The notes under the pieces are model-generated. The model was not told the origin of the DNA, made no database searches, and saw only the letters and a list, made by a program, of their open reading frames with translations. From assembly GCA_031216915.1 (NCBI GenBank), contig JAUFNR010000176.1, positions 16,612 through 80,611 on the forward strand: a stretch of 64,000 nucleotides of DNA, given 5' to 3'. The stretch is from Pictodentalium vernedei. Its lineage: Eukaryota; Mollusca; Scaphopoda; Dentaliida; Dentaliidae. A program made the position numbers and the translations under genes. This document shows positions 43,801 through 53,095 of the stretch, piece by piece (positions within the stretch are counted from its first letter, which is position 1; the number at the start of each line of letters is the position of its first letter).

Positions 43801-44570
43801 CGTTTTCTGAAATTAGTAATAAACTAATGTTTTTCTTGCAATTGTTTTTCTGTAAACTTATCCTCAGAGAAAATGTTTGTTTTTTTTCGAATTGTCATAT
43901 CCCAAAACATTGATGATGATCTTGAGATTTTGATTTTCAAACCAATTGATGTCGTGTAGTTGAGTCGTAAAATTTATTCCCGACAAATTTAAATTATTAG
44001 AAGTTTCTACATATTTTGATACTCTCTGCAGATGCTTTTCTATGGGATACAATGCTGATGTTATTTTCCACATAGATTATATCTTCTCTTTTTTCCAATG
44101 AAATAAGGCAAATTTATATATGAAGACATTCACAATAGATTAAACTTGTCGATATGAATTTTTGGATTCAACACCTCGTCGAATCTTCAATTGCTACCTT
44201 CGTTTTGATATGGCACTAATGATTTTATCATTTTTTCTTTCATGTTGTCTAAGATGTTAGATACGGGAGAGCCTTAGGTCACGGTTTTTGTGTGCAATTG
44301 AAAATAAGCAGTTTTTTCCATGACTTCACCCATGTTCACATTGATCTTCTCCATCTGACACTTCAATACCATTTTCGTTTTAATACCATCACCTTGCATT
44401 CGACGAAAGAAATCCAACACGCTAGTTTTTATCTCGCTCCAGAACTTTTGGGGGTGAAATCTTGTTATACCTTTGACATAAAGCCTTTTGAAAAATCTCT
44501 TGACAGCCTGCTCTCATTCTATGGTAGGGGAAAACAGTTGTTCGTGCAAGACTTTAGCTAGAATTTCTGT
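40896..44570 (-). pseudogene. Protein-primed family B DNA polymerase (PolB), broken
   Basis: The gene is read right to left. N-terminal part 44570-44080 (KRFFKRLYVKG, LDFFRRMQGDGIKTKMVLKC). 44073-43870 NLSGINFTTQLHDINWFE. 43705-43445 CNSFHSKESLERHEEYC and exonuclease motif VVYADFEC. 43500-43272, then a MITE, then 42988-42758 (VRDHNHCTGKFRSAAHSNCN, FHNLLGYDTHLF) and 42694-42368 (FIDSFKFMSTSLEKLI). Palm motif A is YLDSNNLWAM (Asp 42147-42149). The KxxNNxxYG region is KLINNCEYGKSMEN (about 41740). Motif C is ADTESLAYEI, where the expected second Asp is Glu (41449-41451). The C-terminal part runs to 40896. It would replicate the element with a protein primer. Stops, frameshifts and the MITE inactivate it. 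Confidence 0.8.
43020..43270. repeat. TTAA MITE inserted in the polymerase gene
   Basis: TTAA (43020-43023)-CCCTTTACCTAAC pairs with GTAAAGGG-TTAA (43267-43270). The flanks 'gcactct' and 'agtcttt' join cleanly when the element and one TTAA are removed, restoring reading across the gene. The central palindrome is intact (gttggaacgagctcgacgag). It is the clearest insertion evidence for this family. Confidence 0.92.
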
Positions 44571-44695
44571 CAAGTCACCATCACTTTGTTTTCCAAAGTT
44601 CAGTCATCTCTGCTTTTACGATATTTGATATTTGCCCTTCCTCTTTTTTATTTCCCCTGATTGAATTGAGATGTTTTGTTTTCATTTCCTCTTTC

Positions 44696-44947
44696 CTATT
44701 GTCTCATCTCTTTACCTCCTCTAAGCATCAATTTTATCATCTCATTTTTATTTTGCAACCTTGCACCTTTCAAACCCATCCTACGCACCTTAGATCTCAA
44801 TTCTGGCACTTTTTTCTCACCAGTCTCAGCCTTTATGCCTCTAATCATTTGTGGTTGAGTACTATAACTCGATGAATTCGCATTGCCAAGATTCTTCACA
44901 TAATTTTTCACTTGAGGTAAATTGCACGCTTCTAATAATAATGACAT
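44696..44947 (-). CDS. Small Polinton protein, possible SAP-like motif
   Basis: An open minus frame of 83 codons begins at 44947. The N-terminus MSLLLEACNLPQVKNYVKNL is mildly hydrophobic/helical. The C-terminal half, ELRSKVRRMGLKGARLQNKN then EMIKLML, has the helix-turn-helix spacing of SAP-type DNA-binding motifs. It lies just upstream of, and on the same strand as, the polymerase, so it may be its N-terminal extension or a separate small gene. The frame is intact. Function unknown. Confidence 0.4.
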   Translation of the reverse strand: MSLLLEACNLPQVKNYVKNLGNANSSSYSTQPQMIRGIKAETGEKKVPELRSKVRRMGLKGARLQNKNEMIKLMLRGGKEMRQ

Positions 44948-45820
44948 TTGTTTCTAATTTAAAAAAAAATTAAATATGAAAATTGTTTTCTAATGTTATT
45001 TTTTCTATATACACATAAAATTCTATTTTTCTTTAAATTAAATCTCTTTAACTTGAAAACAAATAGAAAACAAAATTGTTAAATCAATTCTTTTATGTTT
45101 TAATTCCTCCAGCATTTTTGACATTATGCACGTAATGTTTTGATAAAAATCATGCGTGAATCCACAGCCATCTAAGGACAGTTCACACCAGTGAAGCAAA
45201 AAAGAGTATCTCACTTACAAAAAAAAAAATCACTCATATTAAATAATACATAGCTGATAGTAAAGTGTTAAGCAAAACTGATAGAAACACCTTCGTTTGG
45301 GCAAGACAAAACTGATTTTTTCGAATCAAAAAAGTCAAGTTGCTTGAAAAACTACATCATGCGTGTAATGGAAAAAGAGTCCCTCACTTACAAATATTCA
45401 ATTTCACTTGTGTTAAATATCACATGGCTGATAGTAAAGTGTTAATCAAAACTGAAAGAAACCCCTTCGTCTGGGCAAGACAAAATTGATTTTTTCGAAT
45501 CAAGATGTCTACTCGCTTCCATGCATGAAGAAAAATTGATTTTCAATTTTCGTTTTTTTTTTATTTTTGTTCAAGTTAAAAAAAAAACTGATTGATCAAT
45601 TCGTTTTTTTTATATTTTTCTTCAAATTAAAACATTAATTTCAGTTAAAAAAAATATTTTTAATTAAAGAGATTAAAATCAGTGAATTTTTTTTTCATAT
45701 ATATAGATAGGAAGTAAAAAAAAAATTTAAATTAATAAAATCATTTTTTATATTATAATATAGGAAATAGAAAAAAAAAGTAATTAAAAACATGGCAATG
45801 GAAAAAAAATCGAATTTTTC
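44948..45820. repeat. Noncoding Polinton region with a two-unit 190-bp tandem repeat
   Basis: Between the small minus-strand gene and the plus-strand gene at 45821. Units at about 45190-45330 and 45375-45510 share 'ctcacttacaaa', 'catggctgatagtaaagtgt', 'agaaaccccttcgt/ggaac' style and 'gggcaagacaaaa(c/t)tgat' landmarks. The rest is homopolymer-rich. It is probably the regulatory region between divergent genes. Confidence 0.55.
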
Positions 45821-46069
45821 ATGAAAAGATTTGCTCAATACAATGATAATAAAATGTTTTATTTGAAACCTCATCCAATCCAACTGAATTATGTCGAAGT
45901 AATAAAGTTTGAATATAAACATGAAACTTATAGCATGAAATTAACACTGAACGATAATCAAGAAGATTTATTTTCAGATTTAGAAAATTTGTATCTCAAA
46001 CTCTTGAGAGAAAGAGAAAAAAATATCAAGCAGTTCAGTCTGATCTATCACATCACAGGGGCTCAGTGA
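45821..46069 (+). CDS. Small hypothetical Polinton protein
   Basis: It is an 82-codon open frame: MKRFAQYNDNKMFYLKPHPI, an alternating charged/hydrophobic middle, then EDLFSDLENLYLKLLRERE and a C-terminal FSLIYHITGAQ. It is acidic-basic mixed with one probable amphipathic helix. No domain is recognised. It is the last Polinton-like frame before the LINE RT scrap at 46080, to which the sequence passes without a visible inverted repeat. Confidence 0.35.
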   Translation: MKRFAQYNDNKMFYLKPHPIQLNYVEVIKFEYKHETYSMKLTLNDNQEDLFSDLENLYLKLLREREKNIKQFSLIYHITGAQ

Positions 46070-46079
46070 CTTTTATCCC

Positions 46080-46455
46080 TTTTGTAGTACTGAACCAGCT
46101 TTGCTACGTGTGCAGTTCGATATCCTAATGTCCATGGACAAGCATTTGGTATCTTGCCTTGTTCTGGTAGATCTTAGTGCAGCTTTTGACACCATAGATC
46201 ACAATTTGCTTCTGCGTAGGCTTGAAGAGAGATGCGGAATCACCGGTAATGGCCTGCAATGGTTCATCACCTACTTAGAAAACCGTACGCAGAATGTCGT
46301 AATAAAGGGTGTTGCATCCAAAAAAGTCACGCTGCACTTTGGTGTGCTACAGCGATCGGTCCTATACAATATATGTTTTGCCATTTGGTGACATAATTCA
46401 ACACGGTTTGCAATACCATTTCTATGCTGACGACATCCATTCGTGTGGATATCAG
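46080..46455 (+). pseudogene. LINE reverse transcriptase fragment
   Basis: The frame gives ALLRVQFDILMSMDK, then VLVDLSAAFDTIDHNLLLRR (palm motif A with catalytic Asp), NGLQWFITYLENRTQNVVIK and FGVLQRSVLYN, which corresponds to the fingers/palm 'GVPQGSVLGP' motif with substitutions. After a frame change QYHFYADDIHS-like sequence (46408-46440) gives the YADD box. It is a CR1/Jockey-type non-LTR RT, truncated at both ends. Confidence 0.75.
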
Positions 46456-47098
46456 GTGTATAAAATTAATCTTAATTAATCTTAATCTTAATTAATCTTG
46501 GAGGGTGAGTTCCCATCTTTAAATTTCGACTCGGCGATGAAACATCAATTGCAAATAAAACACTATCTTCATTGGGAATAACATGGGGCAAAACCATCGT
46601 GTGCAAACTCGTCAGACCTGGCGGTGTCCAAAACGTCGCGCATTACAAATTCCAATGGGTATTTTCCACAGGAAGAGACCTTTGTCGGCATCGTCTGTTC
46701 GAGCCCACTTGTGAGACTGAGAACGAAAGGAGCGGATTGCACCAATCCTATGAGGAAATTGCACTGAGTGATGTACAGAAAAGGTCGTTTTCGCAAATAC
46801 CCTTGGACGGCGATCTTGACACTTTTGCAATTTCCTATGGAAATTTACATGGAAAAAAGATCGCCTCTTTCGAGCCCACTTCAAGTTTGTTTTCTTTTTT
46901 ATTTTCCCCCATTGGATTAACCTCAGACGAAATACGAGCCCAGGCGAAAATTGACTAAGTCCGATTTTAGCTGGGCTCGAAAATTTTTCAAGCTAAATTC
47001 CCATTTCTTTGAAGCTTACGTTTTGAGGTGGGCTCGAGATGAATTTTTAGTGGGCTCGAATGCCTATTTCATATCTACTTCCATCATTAATTACATAC
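46456..47098 (-). other. Start of phytochelatin synthase intron 1; no exon seen
   Basis: It contains a repeated 'gggctcga/tcgagcccac' motif at 46697, 46876, 46935, 46971, 47027 and 47052, in both orientations. No second exon of the synthase could be identified here; it may lie beyond the Polinton or outside the window. Confidence 0.4.
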
Positions 47099-47726
47099 CT
47101 GTAGATTTATCGACAGCGGCCATGGCCTCGTATAGCAATGTGAGAGGTACCCAGTGCGGTGGATATTTAAATCTAGCAGTATCCAAAATCAGAACCAAGT
47201 CCCTTCCCGGATGATATCCGCCAAGGGGAGAAAAATGTCCTTCTCCAGTCTGGTGGAGTGGTTTTCTAGAATACGATGCTATGATGAAAGCACTGTCTGT
47301 TTTCGTGTTTCGGATAACAGTTTCTCGAAAATGCTCTAAACTTTGCTTTTCTGTTTCTCCTATCCTCGTATGATGGACATCCAAGTAATTACATGATGCC
47401 AGACAAACGAAAACATCAAATGTTATACCTTCTTCCTTAACTTTATCCAGGGGTTTGCAGCAGTTTAACATATTTTCGTGGTACCATCGCCATGGCCCTT
47501 TCCATACTTGACCTGGATCCACGTCCAGAGCATTTAACACAATGACCAACGACGTTAATCCACAAAAAGCTGGTTCATCTTGGGTTCTAAACTGTGACGC
47601 CAGTTTGAAGTAACAGTCCATATTACCGGTGGTTAAAGCTTCTTTAAATATAGTTTTCCCTTCCGTAGAGCAGAAAGATATACAGGAATCAGGGAGCGCC
47701 CGACGATAGAATTGTTTGTTCGACAT
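47099..47726 (-). CDS. Phytochelatin synthase, first coding exon
   Basis: The product is glutathione gamma-glutamylcysteinyltransferase, the cytosolic enzyme that makes phytochelatins from glutathione to bind cadmium and other metals. The exon gives 209 codons, essentially the whole papain-like catalytic domain. The triad is visible: Cys55 in DEPAFCGLTSLVIVLNAL, His164 in GEGHFSPLGGYH and Asp182 in LVLILDTARFKYPPHWVP, at positions close to plant enzymes (Cys56/His162/Asp180). The paired Cys89-Cys90 (NCCKPLDKVKEEGI) is also family-typical. The exon ends ACAG|GTATGT at 47099/47098, a strong splice donor. A start at 47726 (MSNKQFYRRALP) matches family starts. A possible upstream acceptor is TTTTTGTAG at about 47782. 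No lesions are seen. Confidence 0.9.
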
Positions 47727-48142
47727 TTTTGTTGCATATGAACTTTACTTTTCACCTTGCAGATTTAACAACGAAGACTCCCTACAAAAAGAGAATAATA
47801 CGCTGTTAAGCAGTGTTAAGTGGAAATAACAAAAATGGTAGGTTGAAAAATGCATATAAGTTATTAAATTGGGTCACTTTTCTGTATTCTTGTGACAAAC
47901 TGAGCATTTGATCTGTTAAATCTTGTTTGATAGAGCTCATAGAGATCTGTCAAACAAGATCATTACAGTAGATTAAATGCCTGTATATTGGTCGCGATGA
48001 GGCCAAAATGTCTATAAACAAGGGGGATGTGGTGATTGTCAGGGTAATGTTTCGACATAATATAACAAGATTTTTTTTTATTAAATTAACAAACGTTTAC
48101 TCCACGGTCTGTATGAAATTATTACGAATTAACAGGTCAGAT
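47727..48142. other. Phytochelatin synthase 5' flank or 5'-UTR intron
   Basis: A pyrimidine-rich CTCTTTTTGTAG on the minus strand at about 47782-47793 could be the acceptor of a 5'-UTR intron. A small inverted repeat (tcttgtttgat...gtcaaacaaga) lies at 47921-47961. No TATA box or metal-response element is clear. Confidence 0.4.
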
Positions 48143-48432
48143 TGGGAGCGTGGTGGCTCAGTGCTTACGGAATTAGACTTCAAACCAAAAGGTCCACGGT
48201 TCGATCCCTACCAGGGGTAACTGCATATTGTCCATGGGCAAGTCACTTAATATTGATTGTCCAAGTAGGACATGGTGACGCTGTGTATAAGGGCGTAATG
48301 ATTGTCGATGGTTCACATGTCTTCAACCAATCTCATCCTGCTTGTGCGGAGTTAGTACGCTGGGGAGTCTGACAGTTGCCCGCCCCTGCTCTCCGGGTAC
48401 TCCGGCTTTCCCCACCCGTAAAACTGTCCCGA
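48143..48432 (+). mobile_element. tRNA-headed SINE
   Basis: Head 'gagcgtggtggctcagtgct', B-box 'ggttcgatccc', body 'gtccatgggcaagtcactta' to 'cccgtaaaactgtcc'. The AAAT tail is missing. The head is a different tRNA-like subtype from that at 33201. Confidence 0.75.
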
Positions 48433-48887
48433 CACAAATAGACGTATTGCGAACTAACGCGCCCATCTCCATGGCAAGGACGTCACAACATGACGGCTTA
48501 TACGCAACGCACTATCATGACAATCCACAGAGACACCCCAATATGTATACACCGCGGTGTGACGTTGAATATTTTGTTCGATCAAGTCTCGATTGAGAAA
48601 TATTTCTTTCGATGACTCAAAGAAAATGAATGTTATGGTATTTTTAGATTCAGTCCTGTGGAATATTTCAGTTGGTCGGAAAAGCGAACCCTAGGTTCGC
48701 TTCTCCGACCAACTGAAATATTCCACACGAGTGAATTAAAATATAGGCTATGGACTATTTAAAGGCTAGACTGGTTCCAGGCAGGCCACGAGGACTTCGA
48801 CAATTTCCTTTCAGAATTCGACGGTGGCTTAAGAGGGTTGGTATAATCTAATCCGTGACAGCTAGTCAGGGTTTTATTACAACATTG
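48433..48887. other. No gene; contains a long hairpin
   Basis: The perfect-looking inverted repeat at 48657-48727 is the only structured feature. Confidence 0.5.
48657..48727. repeat. Long inverted repeat (hairpin)
   Basis: Left arm 'tgtggaatatttcagttggt' plus 'cggaaaagcgaacc' pairs with 'ggttcgcttctccg' plus 'accaactgaaatattccaca' with one or two mismatches and essentially no loop. Confidence 0.85.
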
Positions 48888-48984
48888 CGAGAGCACGGTG
48901 GCTCAGTAGGTAAATATGCGGGCTGCAAAGGCGAGAGGTCCTCGGTTCGAATCCCACCTGCGGCAACCGCGTTGTGTCCTTCAG
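48888..48984 (+). mobile_element. tRNA-headed SINE, head fragment
   Basis: 'agcacggtggctcagtaggt', B-box 'ggttcgaatcc' and 'aaccgcgttgtgtccttcag', then it stops abruptly. A (GT)n microsatellite follows at 49028-49069. Confidence 0.75.
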
Positions 48985-49024
48985 TACCGAATTGGGAACC
49001 ACAGACCTCCATTTGTATGGTCAG

Positions 49025-49069
<45 letters not shown>

Positions 49070-49175
49070 GCAAGTCAAATATCAAATCTAAATCTAATCA
49101 TTTGAGACTACATTACTAGCAAGAGAAAATTGATATCTTACGCTTATTATGGAGGGACTGCCTTCTCCTCTTGCA

Positions 49176-49406
49176 GTACACGGAGAGTGTATTATTCCAT
49201 CCAAGCAATAATTGTAAATTTGTTGCAAAGCATAATAAGCACAAGCAATGTTCCAGCCATTGGACCTCCGGGTTCAACCCGAGGTCCATTGGCTGAAACA
49301 TGGCTTGTGTGTTTTGTCCATATGTACAGAATTTGAAAGTGATACTCTGGGTTATAAGTCCACCCCACGGGTGATTTAGTTACAACCCACTCTCCACATA
49401 CTGTAC
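49176..49406. repeat. Palindromic MITE, 'GTGGAGAGTG' family, copy c
   Basis: Left end 'agtacacggagagtgtatta', right end 'acaacccactctccacatac' followed by tgtac. The core 'ccattggacctccgggttca' and 'cgaggtccattggctgaa' forms the hairpin. It is the best preserved of the three copies. Confidence 0.75.
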
Positions 49407-49416
49407 CCCCCTCCCC

Positions 49417-49803
49417 GGGAGCGCGGTGGCTCAGTAGGCAGAGGTGCAGGTCGCAAGCCGAGAGGTCCTCGGTTCAAATCCCACCTGCAGCAACCGCGTT
49501 GTGTCCTTGTGCAAGACATTTAATTCCAATTGCCCACGTTGGGGCACTGTGGCGTTGTGTACTAAGGCGTACTGCACGTCGATGGTGCACTTGTCTTGAA
49601 CCAATGCTAACCCTTCTTGTGTGGAGTTTTGTCTTGAACCAATGCTAACCCTTCTTGTGTGGAGTTAATACGTTGGGGAGTCTGACAGTTGGTCGCCGTT
49701 GCTCGGTGGTTCTCTCCGGGTGCTCCGGCTTCCTCCACCCTCAAAACTGTCCGACACGAGGCGATCCTGGCTGTCGAAAGTGTCGTTAAACCCAATAATA
49801 AAA

Positions 49804-49861
<58 letters not shown>
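49417..49861 (+). mobile_element. tRNA-headed SINE with internal duplication
   Basis: Head 'gagcgcggtggctcagtagg' and B-box-like 'ggttcaaatcc', full body, and a long (AAAT)n tail at 49798-49861. A segment of about 38 bp ('gtcttgaaccaatgctaacc' to 'gtgtggagtt') is tandemly duplicated at about 49592-49668. Confidence 0.85.
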
Positions 49862-49863
<2 letters not shown>

Positions 49864-49967
49864 TGCATTGCCGATTGCCATTGTTAAATGTTTTAATTAC
49901 AGTAATTGTGGAATCCTTGTCTAAATAGCACACTTGGGGCGTAGGAATACATACTTTAAAACCACGT

Positions 49968-50299
49968 GGCGGGGGCTCGGTGGTATAGTGGTTAGAGCAT
50001 TGAACCTCAAACCGAAAGGTCCACGGTCCGATCCTGACCAGCGGTCCCAGCGTTGTATACTTGGGAGAGGCAGTTCATCCCGATTTCCATCTGGGGGCAC
50101 GGTGGCGCTATGTACTAAGGCGTACAGCAAGTCGAATGTGCACTTACCTTCAAACAAATTGAAACAATGCTAACCTACTTGTGAGGAGTTAGTTCGTTGA
50201 GGAGTCTGACAATTGCTCGCCGCTGTCCGGTGGTTCTCTCCGGCCTCCCCACCCTAAAAGCTGTCACTAACGAGATGACCCTGGCGGTCAAAACCCAAA

Positions 50300-50350
<51 letters not shown>

Positions 50351-50353
50351 ATA
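49968..50353 (+). mobile_element. tRNA-headed SINE, second head subtype
   Basis: Head 'ggcgggggctcggtggtata' followed by 'gtggttagagcattgaacct', B-box-like 'ggtccgatcct', body to 'accctaaaagctgtcac' and a long (AAAT)n tail 50297-50353. Confidence 0.85.
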
Positions 50354-51203
50354 TGCCATTGTCTGGAAAACACGACCCACGCCACTAATACCTGAGAAAA
50401 GTTGCAAGCCTGACGCTTATGAACTCTGCCGTATGCTCAAAAAGAAGACATTTGCGATGGAAGGGAAGTAACTCAAACACAGCACTTTAAGCGTTCAAGA
50501 TCAAGGAGGTCTGCTGGCGTTGTACGATCGGGAACTGGAATAATATTGTTTAGTGATGTCAAACATGTACGTGTCATTTATAATGGAGAGAAAAAACAAA
50601 TCATTGAATACATAGTCCGTTTGTCTGATCGACTCTTTCGTCTTCGTTTCTGACAATCAGTGGTGTAGACTTTGGTGAGGAAGAGTATAACTCCCTACAC
50701 ATTTGTGTTGGGAGACTGCATAATCACCCCATCCTCACAATTCATATCTGCCGAGACTTGAAGATGGTCCGAGAACTTCATAGCCAGTCATGCTCTGAAT
50801 GCAAGTAATTATATGTAGGGTATAATCCTAAGTATCTATTTTACCAAAAGAAAGGAGCCCTTTTCCTTCTAGAATCTTTCTATTGTTGAAATGGTACATG
50901 TACAGAATGAGGATAGAGAAGTTTTCATCTTGCGAGTAGGATCAATTATTCAACCCCCGAGACAGACGAGCGCGTTAAATAATTAATGCTACAAGTACCT
51001 CAACTTTTGAGCTTTGTTTGCTGTTGATATTTAAAATCGGATATTTATTGCTGCTGGAGAATAGCACACAGATATCAAAATCATAAAATTAGCTATTCTC
51101 GGCTGAAATTCTAGCTAATGCTACAAGCTGCGACAAGTGGAATAAAATAAAATAAAACTTGCCATACACAGAACGACACACGCGTGTGAATGGATTAATC
51201 GAT
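50354..51203. other. No gene seen
   Basis: Unique AT-rich sequence. Near its right edge, 'acacgcgtgtgaatggatta' (51179-51198) is an inverted relative of segments at about 30172 and 55597. Confidence 0.45.
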
Positions 51204-51435
51204 ATAATAATAATAATAACACTTTGACCGGCCGCTGATTTGTCGCGGTTCTCGGGTGAGAAGGGCTTGATGGTTAACCCTGCACTCCCAACTGCCTCCC
51301 TATTCCCACGCTTCTTCCCTCCTCCCAACACTCGGAGACGAACTGCGTGATGACATCCCTTGCCCCATTTTTCCCAATCTCTCCGATTAGCATATTAACC
51401 CTCTCCTTTGGGTCTCTCACTAACCACATGTCCTT
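51204..51435 (-). pseudogene. LINE ORF2 extreme C-terminus (separated piece)
   Basis: The minus frame reads RMKDMWLVRDPKERVNMLIG, then a Cys/Gly-containing tail ending near 51275, a 3' segment and a (TTA)n run (51203-51222) typical of some LINE 3' ends. This block normally follows directly the C-x2-C...H-x4-C zinc motif that ends the piece at 53096-53200 on the same strand. The two are separated by a 1.65-kb insertion. Confidence 0.55.
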
Positions 51436-53095
51436 CATTCTAGTAGTGGAAGTAGGAAGTAGTGATACAAGTCAATATTAATGGATGGTTGTTTAGTCAA
51501 TAGTACTGGTACAAGGCCGCAATGGAACAAGACTGTTGTAGAAGCTAATGATAAGACAGATAGACCATAGACCTGTAGTGGTCTTGGAACTTTGGCGACA
51601 AGATGGAAACGGAATCCTGGTTTCTACAACAGGTATCCTCCAACAATACCAGGCCATAGGTCTACGCAATTTAGTATCCTCAAAAGGTATCCGTAACTGA
51701 TACGTAGCCATGTCATAGGTATCCTCAAATACTGAAATGAGTCGTCGAGTCGTTCGAGGAGTCACTCGATCGAGCAATTGCCCTAAGGCTCATTTGCTCG
51801 ATGGGATTAGAGTCATTCGAGCAATGCGTTTTCAGTAACTGCTCGATAGCATATAAGGGATATTTGGGATAGGTATGTCTTGTGGTACAGGTAATAGTAT
51901 CCTCAGATAAGTATCCTCGATAGGTATACTCAAATAATACAATACCGGGCCATAGGTATCCTCAAATACTGAAATGGGGGTAAGAGTCGTAGTAAATTAT
52001 ACCTCATTGAGGGATTTTTAATGGTACTCATAACTTCAAAATTCAATGAGGCTATGAGGCATAATAAATGAGGACTCATTGAGGGCTTTTACATAGCCCT
52101 CATGGCCTCATACGACAAATATGGGATTCTCCAGAAGGTATCCTCGATAGGTATCCTCGAATAATACAATACCAGGCCATAGATATCCTCAAATACTGAA
52201 ATGAGGCTAAGAGTCGTAGTAATATACCTCATTGAGGGATTTTTAATGGTCCTCATAACCTCAAAATTCAATGAGGCTATGAGGCATAATATATGAGGAC
52301 TCATTGAGGGCTTTTACATAGCCCTCATGGCCTCATACGACAAAAAGGGATTCCATAGCCACGGGTGTTTCACAATAAGGGATTCCATGGGATATGGCCA
52401 TTGGATATAGAGGTGATGAGAATCGGATAGGACTTCATTGTAATAAGGGGAGATAACTCTGTACACAGATTATGGGAAATCAAGCAACCTAATTGGTTAG
52501 TTATAATTTATATAAATGATCTGGATACAGGGAACTACAAGAGTACTCGGAATAGGGTCATAACTAACAAGAATAGACCAGAATAGCTAAATATAGTAAC
52601 AATAGGGTAAGCTGTTCCAGTGGATAGGCTATTCTACACTACAGGAGTATACTCCAGGGCAAAGGAACATGGCCAGATAGATGAAAACTATTGTATATAT
52701 AGATAGAAGCAGAGAATTCTGAGAGAATTCGAAATAGTAAAAGTTGTCGGGTTTATTTGGGTAATTCTACAAATCGGGAATTTACTCCTCTACAAAGGAA
52801 CACACCCTCCGAACATACCCCTTTCCTGTTGTAAGACTTTAGGTCACATAGCAACCACGTGCTACCATAGAAACCAAGATGGCGGCCTCCAGTATACACA
52901 ATGAACGACGGAAACACGTGTCACCCTAACAACACGCGCTGCGCATGCGCACTAGGACCACGAATCACTATGGAGATAACGTCACAAGATGGCCGCTGAC
53001 GCGGGCTACCATGACAACCAAACATGACGTAACAGGGTCACGTGACATGACGTCACTTCCGGGGTCCTGCCCGGGGTCCTGCTGAATTGGCCCGA
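51436..53095. mobile_element. Unclassified 1.65-kb insertion within a LINE
   Basis: It interrupts the LINE between its zinc motif and C-terminal tail. The ends, 'tagtagtggaagtagg' on the left and the inverse of 'cctctcctactact' on the right, are weakly inverted. Inside, a block of about 150 bp ('aaatactgaaatg', 'cctcattgagggatttttaa', 'agccctcatggcctcatacg') occurs twice at about 51958-52108 and 52190-52343. The right 300 bp contain 'aagatggcggcc', 'acgcgctgcgcatgcgcact' and several 'gacgtcac/cacgtga' motifs, which look promoter-like. There is no coding region. Confidence 0.45.

Larger units (their letters stand above)
31860..46075. mobile_element. Degenerate Polinton/Maverick element(s)
   Basis: This is a virus-like self-synthesising DNA transposon relic. 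Recognisable genes, in order, are an accessory C-terminus, a minus-strand accessory gene, a hydrophobic protein, a coiled-coil/TM protein, a phospholipase A2-like/integrase protein, a capsid-like protein, a fibre-like protein, an adenain-like protease and a family B DNA polymerase. Integrase, protease, polymerase and capsid-like genes together define Polintons. I found neither the terminal inverted repeats nor the packaging ATPase. A SINE (33201), an AGCTCACCTGA repeat (35871) and a TTAA MITE (43020) are inserted, and nearly every gene has stops or frameshifts, so the copy is dead. Confidence 0.8.

Noticed and set aside
46572-46958. Second exon of phytochelatin synthase
   Set aside because: The frame there is on the plus strand and neither strand shows the residues expected after the catalytic domain; repeated 'gggctcga' words suggest noncoding sequence.
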